This document shows positions 16,651 through 25,402 of a DNA stretch of 64,000 nucleotides, piece by piece. Origin of the DNA: Arthrobacter sp. ISL-5 (GTDB lineage: Bacteria > Actinomycetota > Actinomycetes > Actinomycetales > Micrococcaceae); assembly GCF_018613835.1 (NCBI RefSeq), contig NZ_JAGGPM010000035.1, positions 213,738-277,737 on the forward strand, in the 5' to 3' direction. The notes under the pieces are model-generated. The model had not been told where the DNA came from. It searched no databases and saw only the letters and a list, made by a program, of their open reading frames with translations. Both the position numbers and the translations under genes were made by a program. Every line of letters begins with the position of its first letter. Positions within the stretch are counted from its first letter, which is position 1.

Positions 16651-17622
16651 ATGACCATGACAACCGAGCAGGCCGACTGGTTTGCAGGCACGTTCGAAAA
16701 GCTCGTCGCCAATGTGGGCCAGGCCGTCCTGGGCAAGGCACACGTCATCCGCCTGACGTTCACCGCCATGCTGGCCGAAGGCCACGTGCTGTTCGAAGAC
16801 GCACCCGGGACCGGCAAGACATCGCTGGCGCGCGCGCTGGCCGCCACCGTCCGGGGATCCAACAACCGCATCCAGTTCACGCCGGACCTGCTGCCCTCCG
16901 ACGTCACCGGCGTGACCATCTATGACCAGAAGACCCAGAAGTTCGAATTCCACAAGGGCCCGATCTTCAACAACATCGTTCTCGCCGACGAAATCAACCG
17001 CGCCTCGCCCAAGACGCAGTCGGCGCTCTTGGAGGTCATGGAGGAATCCCGCGTCACAGTGGACGGCACCACCTACGAGGCGGGGCGCCCCTTCATGGTG
17101 ATGGCCACCCAGAACCCGATCGAACAGGCCGGTACGTACCGGCTGCCCGAAGCGCAGCTGGACCGGTTCCTGATCAAGACGTCCATCGGTTACCCGGACC
17201 ACGCCTCCACCGTCCAGTTGCTCGGCGGCACAAACCTGAAGGACCGGTCCCAGGGCCTGCAGCCTGTCATCACCACGCAGGCCGTAGCGGACATGGCCGA
17301 CCTCGCGGCCACCACGCACGTGGACACCGCGGTGCTCGAGTACATCTCCCGGCTCTGCGAGGAGACGCGAAACGCCCCGGAGACGCGGCTGGGCGTGTCC
17401 GTCCGCGGCGCCCTCGCCATGGTCCGGGCGGCCAAGGTCTGGGCAGCCAGCCAGGGGCGCAATTTCGTCCTGCCGGATGACATCAAGGACCTCGCGGGGG
17501 TTGTCTGGACCCACCGCTTCGTGATGGATCCCGAAGCCGAGTTCTCCGGTGCCACGGCTGAGGCCGTGCTTTCCCGGGTGCTGGCGGACGTCGCCGCCCC
17601 GCAGCAGCGCGCGGCCGTCTGA
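16651..17622 (+). CDS. MoxR family AAA+ ATPase
   Basis: A 323-residue MoxR-type chaperone-like ATPase. Walker A is DAPGTGKTSLARALA near residue 50, Walker B is VLADEINRASPKTQSALLEV near residue 111, and sensor 1 is ATQNPIEQAGTYRLPEAQLDRF, a hallmark of the MoxR group. A C-terminal lid domain follows. These ATPases usually act with DUF58 and von Willebrand-type partners to mature or assemble complexes; here DUF58 is the very next gene. AGAGGAA precedes the ATG. It starts 84 bp after the giant gene. Confidence 0.93.
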   Translation: MTMTTEQADWFAGTFEKLVANVGQAVLGKAHVIRLTFTAMLAEGHVLFEDAPGTGKTSLARALAATVRGSNNRIQFTPDLLPSDVTGVTIYDQKTQKFEFHKGPIFNNIVLADEINRASPKTQSALLEVMEESRVTVDGTTYEAGRPFMVMATQNPIEQAGTYRLPEAQLDRFLIKTSIGYPDHASTVQLLGGTNLKDRSQGLQPVITTQAVADMADLAATTHVDTAVLEYISRLCEETRNAPETRLGVSVRGALAMVRAAKVWAASQGRNFVLPDDIKDLAGVVWTHRFVMDPEAEFSGATAEAVLSRVLADVAAPQQRAAV

Positions 17623-17689
17623 TACACGGGTTCCGGCCCGCCCCTACCGATCCCATACCCACCGAAGCATCGCTAACAAAGGTTCCAAC

Positions 17690-19033
17690 ATGTCCACCGG
17701 CACTCCGCTCACCAGGCTTGCGGGCCGCTTCCGGCCGCCCTTCCGCAGGGACGGCATGGCCTCACCCAAAAGCAGCCGTCTCCGCCGCCCGGCCGTGTGG
17801 CGCGAGGCCGGCAGGACCGCCGGCCAGGCGCTGGCACCGGCCTGGGAGTCCGTCCGCGGCGTGTGGGTCCGCCGCGTCCGGCCTGTGCTGTCCGTGGTGA
17901 GCGTCCTGGGCTGGTCCGTGCTGGGGGCGTCGGCCTTCCTCTGGATTGCGGGACAGGCCTACGGCTGGCAGGAAGCCAAAGCCGCGGCGGTCGCAGCGCT
18001 GGTGCTCTTCCTCATCGCGGTCGGGTTCATCCTCGGGCGGTCCTCGTACGGCGTCCTGCTGGACCTGGCCCGGACCAGGGTGGCGGTGGGCGACAGCGCC
18101 GTGGGAAGCATCGCCGTCTCCAACACCTCCGCACGGCCGCTGCTGCCCGCCGACCTGGAGCTGCCTGTGGGCGGAGCGACGGCCATCTTCCATCTGCCGC
18201 GCATGAAGCCGCAACAGGTGCACGAGGACCTTTTCACGATTCCCACTGCGCGCCGAGCCGTCATTACGGTGGGACCTGTGCGTTCCGTCCGGGCCGATCC
18301 GCTGCACCTCCTGCGCCGCCAGGTGCTCTGGACCGAGCCGGAGGACCTCTACGTCCACCCCCGGACGGTGGCCCTGGCAGGTTCCGCCGCCGGATTCATC
18401 CGCGATCTGGAGGGCATGCCCACCACCGATCTTTCCAGTGCGGACGTGTCCTTCCACGCCCTGCGCGACTACGTGCCGGGTGATGACCGCCGGCACATCC
18501 ACTGGAAAACCACGGCCCGGACCAACAAGCTCATGGTGCGCCAGTTCGAAGAAACACGCCGGGCCCACCTGGCCATTTCGCTGTCCATCAACACCGACGA
18601 ATACGCCTCGGAGCACGAGTTCGAGCTGGCCATCTCCGCCGCCGCCTCCATCGGCCGCCAGGCGATCCGCGAGCAGCGCGAACTGGACGTCCTGACCCAG
18701 GCGGGTCCGCTCCGCTGCGAAACCGGCCGCAACATGCTCGATGGCATGACCCGGATCGTGGGCGCCCCGCTGCGGAAGACCGCCGTCGACCTTGCCCGGA
18801 CGCTTGCCGACACCGTCCCCAACGCCTCCGTCGTCTTTTTCGTGGTGGGCAGCCACGTGACGCCCGCCCAGCTCCGTTCGGCCGCGGCCTCGGTGCCGCC
18901 CGGCGTGCGCAGCATCGCCGTGCGGCTCGACGCCGGCGCGGCGCCGGCGCGCGCCAACATCGCCGACCTCACGGTACTGACCCTCGGCGAGCTCTCCGAC
19001 CTTCCCGCCGTCCTCCGAAAGGCTGCCGCATGA
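17690..19033 (+). CDS. DUF58 domain-containing membrane protein
   Basis: A 447-residue protein. A basic N-terminus is followed by two membrane helices at about residues 70-90 and 100-120. An extracytoplasmic-like beta region comes next, then the DUF58 signature RDYVPGDDRRHIHWKTTART near residue 260 with VRQFEETRR, and a C-terminal vWA-like fold. The ATG at 17690 has AAAGG upstream and begins MSTGTPLTR; an earlier in-frame ATG at 17549 lies inside moxR and is rejected. The pairing with MoxR and a transglutaminase-fold protein is a standard actinobacterial triplet. The stop overlaps the next start by 4 bp (ATGA). Confidence 0.9.
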   Translation: MSTGTPLTRLAGRFRPPFRRDGMASPKSSRLRRPAVWREAGRTAGQALAPAWESVRGVWVRRVRPVLSVVSVLGWSVLGASAFLWIAGQAYGWQEAKAAAVAALVLFLIAVGFILGRSSYGVLLDLARTRVAVGDSAVGSIAVSNTSARPLLPADLELPVGGATAIFHLPRMKPQQVHEDLFTIPTARRAVITVGPVRSVRADPLHLLRRQVLWTEPEDLYVHPRTVALAGSAAGFIRDLEGMPTTDLSSADVSFHALRDYVPGDDRRHIHWKTTARTNKLMVRQFEETRRAHLAISLSINTDEYASEHEFELAISAAASIGRQAIREQRELDVLTQAGPLRCETGRNMLDGMTRIVGAPLRKTAVDLARTLADTVPNASVVFFVVGSHVTPAQLRSAAASVPPGVRSIAVRLDAGAAPARANIADLTVLTLGELSDLPAVLRKAAA

Positions 19034-21519
19034 GCCAGGCACCCGGCCTCCGCCCGCGGCGGCAGGCTCCGTCCGCGCCGCCGTCCGCCTTCGCCACCGG
19101 CCAGCCGCGGTGGCATTTCCTGCTCGACGGCGGCGCACTCACCGTCCTGCTGGGGCTGGGCGTCCTCGGGTTCAGCCTCAGCTTCGGCGGCGACCCGTAC
19201 TACCTGGTGGCGGGGCTCGGCGGGATCATCCTCGGCCTGGCCATCGCCGCCTGCAACGCGCATTTCCGGCTTGGCCTCCTGATCACCACGGCCGTGGCCC
19301 TCGGTGCCTACCTGGTCCTGGGCACCGCCCTGGCCGTGCCCGGCGCCGCCATCGCGGGCGTCATCCCGAGCCTGGAATCCCTGCGCACACTCCTCCTCGG
19401 CGTGGTGTTCTCCTGGAAGGACATGCTCACCGTCGGGGTCCCCGTGGGAACAGCCGGCGGGGTGCTGATCGTCCCCTTCCTGAGTTCGCTCATCGCCGCG
19501 GTGGTTGCCGGCGTGCTGACCTGGCGGTTCAGGAGCCCCTACTGGCCCCTCCTTCCGGTGCTGGCCCTGTTCGTCACCGGCATCGCCTTTAGCACCAACG
19601 CGGGGTTCCTCACCGTGGAACGTGGCATCGCCCTCACGGTCGTGGGCATTGCGTGGGCCACGTTCCGCCGGGACTGCCTGCGCCGCACGGACACGCGCAA
19701 GGTTTCAGTCAACCGTCCCCAGCACGACGCCGATACGGCCAGCCGGGCGCGAATGCGGCGCCTGACGGCGGGGGCCGCCGTGATTGCCGCGACAGTGGGC
19801 ATCACGGCGGTCGTGTCGCCACTGTTCGCCGCCGGCGACGAACGCAAGGTCCTGCGGAACGTCGTCGTGCCGCCGTTTGATCCCAAGGATTACGTCACGC
19901 CGCTGGCGAGCTTCCGCAACTTCGTCAAGGACAAGAAGGACGACACCCTGTTCGCCGTCAAGGGGCTCCCCAAGGACGCCCGGGTGAGGCTGGGCGCGCT
20001 GGACGCCTTCAACGGCACCAACTACACCATGGACCCCAACGGCTCCGGCAATTTCAGCAAAGTGGGCGACGCGAAGTCGATCAATACCCTCGCCGATTCC
20101 GCGGCATCAGTGCCCACAAATGACTACACGCTGGACATCACGGTCGAGGACTACCAGGGGTACTTCGTCCCGGGCGGCCGGAAAACCACCGGCCTCAGCT
20201 TCGCCCAGGGCTCGTCCAACGCGGCCTCGGGACTGTACTTCAATTCCGGCACCGACACAGCCGTCACCACCAAGGGCCTGGCGCAGGGGGATTCGTACAG
20301 CGTCCAGGTCTCGGACCCGGTGAAACTGGAGCACGGCCAGCTGACGCAGTACGACTTTGCCAAGCTCACGCTCCCGGACACGGCCGAGGTCCCGCCGGTG
20401 GTGGGCGCCCAGGCCAACGACCTCTCGGCCGACGCACCCACCGCCATTGACCGGGTCCGGCAGATCGAAGCCCATTTCCAGAAGAAGGGCGCGTTCAGCA
20501 ACGGGCTCATCGCCGACGGTCAGCTCCCCAGCGTGTCCGGGCACGGCGCGGCGCGCATCCGGGACCTGCTGACCGCCAAGCAGATGCTCGGCGACGACGA
20601 ACAGTATGCCGTGGCCATGTCCCTGATGCTGCGCCACCTGGGCATCCCCTCCCGCGTGGTGATGGGCTTCTACCCGGACCCGAAGAGCCCGGAGAACGGC
20701 GCAGGAGAAATCAAGATCCTGGGCAAGGACGTCCACGCGTGGGTCGAGGTGGCCTTCGACCGGGTCGGCTGGGTCACGTTCGATCCCACGCCGCCCAAGG
20801 ACAACATCCCCATTCCGCCGGACCCCGAAAGCAAGTCCAAGCCCAAGCCCCAGGTCCTGCAGCCGCCGCCTCCGCCGCAGGAACCGGCCGACCTCCCGCC
20901 GGACTCCTCTCCCGACGCGCTCGATGCGGACGAGAAGAAGAACAATCCCTGGCTCTTCTGGGGTCCCATCCTCAGCGCCATCGGCATCGCCATGATTCCA
21001 ATCGGAATTCTTGCCCTGCCGCTGCTGCTCATAGCCCTGCTCAAATCACGGCGGAGGAAGTCACGGTTCGCTGACGGGCATCCGGCCCAGCGGGTCGGCG
21101 GTGGATGGAATGAAGTCCTCAGCCTGGCCACCGACATGGGCGCCGCTGTTGACGGCCGCGCCACACGGCGGGAGACCGCCGCCGTGGTGGCCGAGGCGTT
21201 TCCGGCCACCGGTGCCACAACCACGCTGCTGGCACACCGGGCGGACGCCTCGATCTTCGGGGCGGGCCAGCCAAGCGAGGACGACGTCCGGGAGTACTGG
21301 GAGATCGTGGACGGGTCGCTCAAGGAAATGACCGGCACGGTCGGGTTCTGTCGGCGTCAGCAGGCACGGTTCTCGCCGCGGTCGTTGCTGGCCGATGCCC
21401 GGGCGGCGCTGACTTCCCGCGGCGCCCTGAATGCACGGAGTGCCCTGAACGCACGGGCCGCGCTACGGGAACGCTTCCAAGGCCGGAACGCTCCCAAGGA
21501 CGGAACCGGCCATGAGTGA
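19030..21519 (+). CDS. multi-pass DUF3488/transglutaminase-fold protein lacking the usual catalytic Cys
   Basis: 829 residues. About six or seven N-terminal membrane helices (DUF3488/TgpA-like, residues about 25-270) are followed by an extracytoplasmic part, a transglutaminase core, a Pro-rich stretch (PQVLQPPPPPQEP), one more helix near 640-670 and a DUF4129-like cytoplasmic tail. In the core, active-site His and Asp are present (KDVHAWVEVAF near 569, VTFDPTPP near 584). The nucleophile position normally written G-x-C-E-x-F-A reads GDDEQYA near 521, so Asp replaces Cys. The enzyme is therefore probably inactive or altered. The extreme C-terminus has ALNAR/ALR mini-repeats. It overlaps both neighbours. 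Confidence 0.88.
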   Translation: MSQAPGLRPRRQAPSAPPSAFATGQPRWHFLLDGGALTVLLGLGVLGFSLSFGGDPYYLVAGLGGIILGLAIAACNAHFRLGLLITTAVALGAYLVLGTALAVPGAAIAGVIPSLESLRTLLLGVVFSWKDMLTVGVPVGTAGGVLIVPFLSSLIAAVVAGVLTWRFRSPYWPLLPVLALFVTGIAFSTNAGFLTVERGIALTVVGIAWATFRRDCLRRTDTRKVSVNRPQHDADTASRARMRRLTAGAAVIAATVGITAVVSPLFAAGDERKVLRNVVVPPFDPKDYVTPLASFRNFVKDKKDDTLFAVKGLPKDARVRLGALDAFNGTNYTMDPNGSGNFSKVGDAKSINTLADSAASVPTNDYTLDITVEDYQGYFVPGGRKTTGLSFAQGSSNAASGLYFNSGTDTAVTTKGLAQGDSYSVQVSDPVKLEHGQLTQYDFAKLTLPDTAEVPPVVGAQANDLSADAPTAIDRVRQIEAHFQKKGAFSNGLIADGQLPSVSGHGAARIRDLLTAKQMLGDDEQYAVAMSLMLRHLGIPSRVVMGFYPDPKSPENGAGEIKILGKDVHAWVEVAFDRVGWVTFDPTPPKDNIPIPPDPESKSKPKPQVLQPPPPPQEPADLPPDSSPDALDADEKKNNPWLFWGPILSAIGIAMIPIGILALPLLLIALLKSRRRKSRFADGHPAQRVGGGWNEVLSLATDMGAAVDGRATRRETAAVVAEAFPATGATTTLLAHRADASIFGAGQPSEDDVREYWEIVDGSLKEMTGTVGFCRRQQARFSPRSLLADARAALTSRGALNARSALNARAALRERFQGRNAPKDGTGHE

Positions 21520-22873
21520 CAGGGCGGAGCGGTGCGTGCACTGCCGCCAGCCCGTCCGTCCCGGGGCAACCTTCTGCGGTGCATGCGGGGCGCCCTTGGC
21601 CAACCGGGCGGCCCGGTCCAACCGCTCGGGCCGGTCCAGCCTGGCGGGCGGTGTCGCAGGGAGCAGAGGCTCGGCGAGCGGAGGCGCCGAAACGCGGGGC
21701 GCGCCGCACGCGGGCCCGATCCCCGGTAGCATCCCTGTAGGGCCGGGGGAAGGAACAGGAATGGGAGGCACTCTCGCGCTGGTGCCGGCTGCGCCGGGCA
21801 AGCGTCTCGGCGCCGCCGTCCTTGACTGGCTGGCGCCGGCAGTGGTCCTGGTGGTCCTTCTCTCCCTCGGATTTGCGAGCGTCACCAGCACCCGCAGCTC
21901 GGGCTTCATCGTGTACGACACCGGTATGCTGGTCCTCCTTGGGAGCATTGCTGTCGGACTGACCCTCATCTACGCGCTGGTCATCGCCGGAATCGAGGGC
22001 CGCTCCGGCAGCACCATCGGCAACCGCCTGATGGGCATCCGCAGTGCAGACAATGACGGCTACGCACCCGGCACCGGTGCCGTGTTCCTGCGCGGAATCG
22101 TCACCGGAGCCGGAATGCTCCTGGCAGTTCTCGCCACCGCACTCGTGGCCATCATCAAGTGGTTCGACGCTGCGCTGTGGATCCTCGCGCCCGTCGTGAT
22201 CCTCGGGATTGCATGGGCCTTCGTTGTGGTTCTGTCCAGTACCTGGGACAGGAACGGCGGCCTCCGGGGATGGAATGACTTGGCCGCCAAGACCCTCGTG
22301 TTCGATGTCAGCGCCGGCCGCAATCCGGTGACCACCGGCGGCATCCAGGGTCCGTACAGCTTCGCTCCGCTGGACCTTCCGCCGGTCCAGCCGGTGGCCT
22401 CGCCGGTCGCCTCGCCTGTCGGTCCGCCGGCTGTCCCGCCGGTTGTCTCGCCGGCGACCGCGGCCAGCAGCGCCGGCAGCCACCCCGACGACGGCCTGGA
22501 CCGCACCCAGTTGCGCGGCGACGCCGGCCAGGACGCCCCGGTGGCGGTACTGCGGATACAGCTCGACGACGGCCGCGACTTCCGGCTGGACCGGAACGTG
22601 CTCATCGGGCGGAATCCCGCCGCCAACGCGGGCGAGTCGCAGGCCCAGCTGCTGGCGGTCCCGGACCCCGCGCGGACCATTTCCAAGACCCACCTTCACC
22701 TGCTCACGGACGGTGCGGGCGTGTGGGTGACGGACCGCAACTCCACGAACGGCAGCGCCGTCACCACACCGGACGGCGTCCGCACGGCGCTGCAGCCCGG
22801 CGTGCCATCATTTGTCAGCCCCGGAACCACGGTTCATTTCGGGGACCGCACTTTTACCGTAGGACAGGCATGA
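21512..22873 (+). CDS. zinc-ribbon / RDD membrane domain / FHA domain fusion protein
   Basis: 453 residues. A zinc ribbon (CVHCRQPVRPGATFCGACG) occupies residues 8-26. A disordered Arg/Gly/Ser-rich linker leads to an RDD-type membrane region of about four helices (KRLGAAVLDWLAP near 90 to about 245). A second Pro/Val/Ala-rich linker leads to a C-terminal FHA domain with IGRNP, ISKTHLHL and DRNSTNGS at about 345-440. FHA domains bind phosphothreonine, so the operon's own kinase is the obvious writer. It overlaps the previous gene by 8 bp and the phosphatase gene by 4 bp. Confidence 0.88.
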   Translation: MSDRAERCVHCRQPVRPGATFCGACGAPLANRAARSNRSGRSSLAGGVAGSRGSASGGAETRGAPHAGPIPGSIPVGPGEGTGMGGTLALVPAAPGKRLGAAVLDWLAPAVVLVVLLSLGFASVTSTRSSGFIVYDTGMLVLLGSIAVGLTLIYALVIAGIEGRSGSTIGNRLMGIRSADNDGYAPGTGAVFLRGIVTGAGMLLAVLATALVAIIKWFDAALWILAPVVILGIAWAFVVVLSSTWDRNGGLRGWNDLAAKTLVFDVSAGRNPVTTGGIQGPYSFAPLDLPPVQPVASPVASPVGPPAVPPVVSPATAASSAGSHPDDGLDRTQLRGDAGQDAPVAVLRIQLDDGRDFRLDRNVLIGRNPAANAGESQAQLLAVPDPARTISKTHLHLLTDGAGVWVTDRNSTNGSAVTTPDGVRTALQPGVPSFVSPGTTVHFGDRTFTVGQA

Positions 22874-23745
22874 ACTCACAGCAGGCGGCCCGCACTCCCA
22901 AGGCCGGCCGCAAGCCGGGCCTCAGCCTGAGCTACGGCTACGGCACAGACCGCGGCCTCCGCCGCGAGCTCAACGAGGACTCGTTCATTGCCTCCGATCC
23001 CGTCTTCGCCGTTGCGGACGGCATGGGCGGCCACGAAGCCGGCGAAGTTGCGAGCGGCATGTGCGTCCGTGCGCTGGCGGGAATGCCGCAGCTGGCCACG
23101 GGGGAGCGGACAGCCACGGCTTCCGTGGTGCAGCATTTCCTGGCCTCCGCGGATGATTCCATCCGCGCCGCCACCGGATCCCGTGCGGGCACCACGCTGA
23201 GCGGCGTGGTGGTGGTCGAGCAAATGGGTGTTCCCTACTGGCTGGTGATGAACATCGGCGACTCCCGGACGTACCGGCTCAGCCAGGGCCAGTTCGCGCA
23301 GGTCAGCGTGGACCACTCCGAAGTCCAGGAGCTTGTGGACACCGGAGAAATCACGGCCGAGCAGGCTACGGTCCACCCCCGCCGGCACGTCGTAACCCGT
23401 GCACTGGGCACGGGCGACGACACGGAAGCCGACTACTGGCTGCTCCCGATCGAGGAGGGCGACCGCGTCATGGTCTGCTCGGACGGGCTCAACGGGGAGT
23501 TGACAGACGACCGGATGCTCAGCATCCTGAGCGCGGTGGAAGACCCGCAGGAGGCTGTGGATGCGCTCATCCAGGCAGCACTGAGAAGCGGCGGCAGGGA
23601 CAACATCACGGTGATCGTCGTCGACGCCAGGAACGTCCTGAATGATGCGGGCATGGCCACCACTGCACCGAGGACTGCCTCCGCCGCCGAGGATGAAGAC
23701 ACCCTGCCGCGTGCAGCCGCGAGCGAGGAAACCGCCCATGACTGA
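22870..23745 (+). CDS. PP2C family Ser/Thr protein phosphatase
   Basis: A 291-residue soluble PPM-type metal-dependent phosphatase, expected to reverse phosphorylation by the kinase encoded three genes on. All motifs are present in order: LNEDSF (metal Asp), VADGMGGHEAGEVAS, GTTLSGVVV, MNIGDSRTYRL, VTRALGTGDD, VMVCSDGLNGELTD and GGRDNITVIVVDA. The ATG at 22870 overlaps the preceding stop in ATGA. A longer in-frame reading from 22723 lies inside the FHA gene and is rejected. There is no membrane segment; the C-terminal 40 residues are acidic and probably disordered. Confidence 0.93.
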   Translation: MNSQQAARTPKAGRKPGLSLSYGYGTDRGLRRELNEDSFIASDPVFAVADGMGGHEAGEVASGMCVRALAGMPQLATGERTATASVVQHFLASADDSIRAATGSRAGTTLSGVVVVEQMGVPYWLVMNIGDSRTYRLSQGQFAQVSVDHSEVQELVDTGEITAEQATVHPRRHVVTRALGTGDDTEADYWLLPIEEGDRVMVCSDGLNGELTDDRMLSILSAVEDPQEAVDALIQAALRSGGRDNITVIVVDARNVLNDAGMATTAPRTASAAEDEDTLPRAAASEETAHD

Positions 23746-25402
23746 AGCTAGCTACGTTCCGGGCGGCTGGGTGGGGATGGTCCGGTCCGGAACAGCGGTC
23801 ATCCTTGGCCCCGATACGCCGGCGCCGCTGGTCAACACCGTGTGGCGCCTGTTGGGCGACGGGCCCGAAGTCCATGACGTCCTCCACGCCGTGACGAGCG
23901 GGTTCGGTGTGCCACTGTCCCGTGCACCCTGGTTTGGCATCATTGGTTTCCGGGAGTCGCTGAGGGTGTTCCTCCGCGGAGACCTCGACCTGACCGTTCA
24001 GCTACCGGGCGGCCCGGTGGAGCTCGACGGCCGGAATGTCACCACCTGGACCGAGCGGTGGCTGGACGCGCCGGAGTGGTTCAGCCTGACGGTTCCGGGC
24101 CAGTCCTCGGCCTTGGAGCTGCCGGTGACGGAAGGCGCCGTACTCCTAAAAACCCTCCGCGTGGATGTCACGGGAGCCGGCAGTCCGGCAGTGAAAGGCC
24201 AAGACGCCGACTTCGCGATGCAGGCGTCCGCCGCGGCCGCGCCGGAAGCCGCCGTAGAACCCTCGGCGGAAGCCTCGGCCGAGACCGTGGCGGGGATGCC
24301 TGAGGAAGCTCCGGATGAAGGCGGGCTTGAAGAGACGCGCCTGCCCGAGCCGGGCCCAACCGTCACCGCAGCCGCTGACCCGGCGGACCGGCACGACAAC
24401 GGGCAGCAGGTGCCCGCGCCGGCGACCGAACTCACCGGATCGTACGACCACCTCTGGGACAAGACCGTGATGCGCAGCATCGAGGACGCGGCCGTCCGTG
24501 ACGACCACGACGACGACGGCGCCCCGCCCGCCGCCAGCCAGGAGCCCGGCGCAAGCCTGGCCACGGCCGGCCCTGAGGCTGGAGACCAGGAATCAGCTGG
24601 CCGCGCCACACCCGGCCCGGACGCTCACGGCCCCGCCACGCCGAGCTTTGAGGATGAGCCTGCCGAGCCCGGGTCCGGCGGACTGATTGATTCGGTGCCG
24701 TGGGCCACCGGCGGTGACCGTGCCCCGCGCCCCCAGGCCCCGCCGTCATTCATTTCCCTGCCGGACGCCTGCCCGGTCGCGGAGCAGTTGCCGGAACAGG
24801 AGCAGCTTCCGGAACAGGAGCTGCCCGAACCGGAACCGCTCGCGGACGGCGACCACGACGGGCAGACCATTCTCAAGAGCGACCTGTCGGCGGCACCGGC
24901 CCAGCCTGCCTCAGCCCCTGCCTCCGGCCCGGTGCCGGGCGCCGGTCCGCTGGTCCTGGCCCGCGTGTGCGCACGGGGCCACGCCAACCCGCCCACCAGC
25001 GCGCTGTGCCCCGCCTGCGGATCCCCGCTCCCGGACGTCGCCGTGCAGGTGCCGCGCCCCCGGCTCGGCCGGCTGCGGCTGTCCACGGGAGAGCTGATCG
25101 ACCTCGATGAGTCGCTGGTCATCGGACGGCAGCCGTCGGTGTCGCGCGTCCAGGGCGGCGTCATGCCGCGGCTGGTGCAGGTGGCGAGCCCCGGAGGCGA
25201 CATTTCGCGGTCCCACGTCGAGGTCCGGCTCGAGGGCTGGCATGTGATGCTGTGCGACCTAAAGGCCACCAACGGCACCGTGCTGGTTCGTGAGGGCCAG
25301 CCGCCGCGGCGGCTGGCCCAGAACGAGATGGCCATTGTCCTCGACGGCGACATCGCCGAACTTGGCGACGACGTTTCCTTGCGCTTTGAGGAGATCCTGT
25401 GA
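23738..25402 (+). CDS. FHA domain protein with zinc ribbon and long acidic linker
   Basis: 554 residues. The N-terminal ~130 residues (VPGGWVGMVRSGTAVILGP, LLGDGPEVHDVLHAVTS) form a folded domain of unknown type. Then come about 270 residues of Ala/Glu/Pro/Asp-rich low-complexity linker with EQLPEQ repeats, a zinc ribbon at about 410-430 (CARGHANPPTSALCPACG), and a C-terminal FHA domain at about 455-550 with IGRQP, DISRSHVEVRL and DLKATNGTVL. The linker contains TVMRS- and QTILKS-like Thr sites that could be phosphorylated and bound by FHA partners. The start overlaps the phosphatase end by 8 bp; the stop overlaps the kinase GTG by 4 bp. Confidence 0.86.
   Translation: MTEASYVPGGWVGMVRSGTAVILGPDTPAPLVNTVWRLLGDGPEVHDVLHAVTSGFGVPLSRAPWFGIIGFRESLRVFLRGDLDLTVQLPGGPVELDGRNVTTWTERWLDAPEWFSLTVPGQSSALELPVTEGAVLLKTLRVDVTGAGSPAVKGQDADFAMQASAAAAPEAAVEPSAEASAETVAGMPEEAPDEGGLEETRLPEPGPTVTAAADPADRHDNGQQVPAPATELTGSYDHLWDKTVMRSIEDAAVRDDHDDDGAPPAASQEPGASLATAGPEAGDQESAGRATPGPDAHGPATPSFEDEPAEPGSGGLIDSVPWATGGDRAPRPQAPPSFISLPDACPVAEQLPEQEQLPEQELPEPEPLADGDHDGQTILKSDLSAAPAQPASAPASGPVPGAGPLVLARVCARGHANPPTSALCPACGSPLPDVAVQVPRPRLGRLRLSTGELIDLDESLVIGRQPSVSRVQGGVMPRLVQVASPGGDISRSHVEVRLEGWHVMLCDLKATNGTVLVREGQPPRRLAQNEMAIVLDGDIAELGDDVSLRFEEIL
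24781..24840 (+). repeat. in-frame Glu/Gln/Pro-rich tandem repeat
   Basis: Near-repeats of an 18-base unit encoding EQLPEQ, EQLPEQ and ELPEPE in the linker of the FHA protein. Replication slippage here would change linker length without a frameshift. Confidence 0.5.

Noticed and set aside
15832..17514. 560-residue minus-strand open frame across the giant gene and moxR
   Set aside because: It covers two convincing genes on the other strand and has no recognisable domain.
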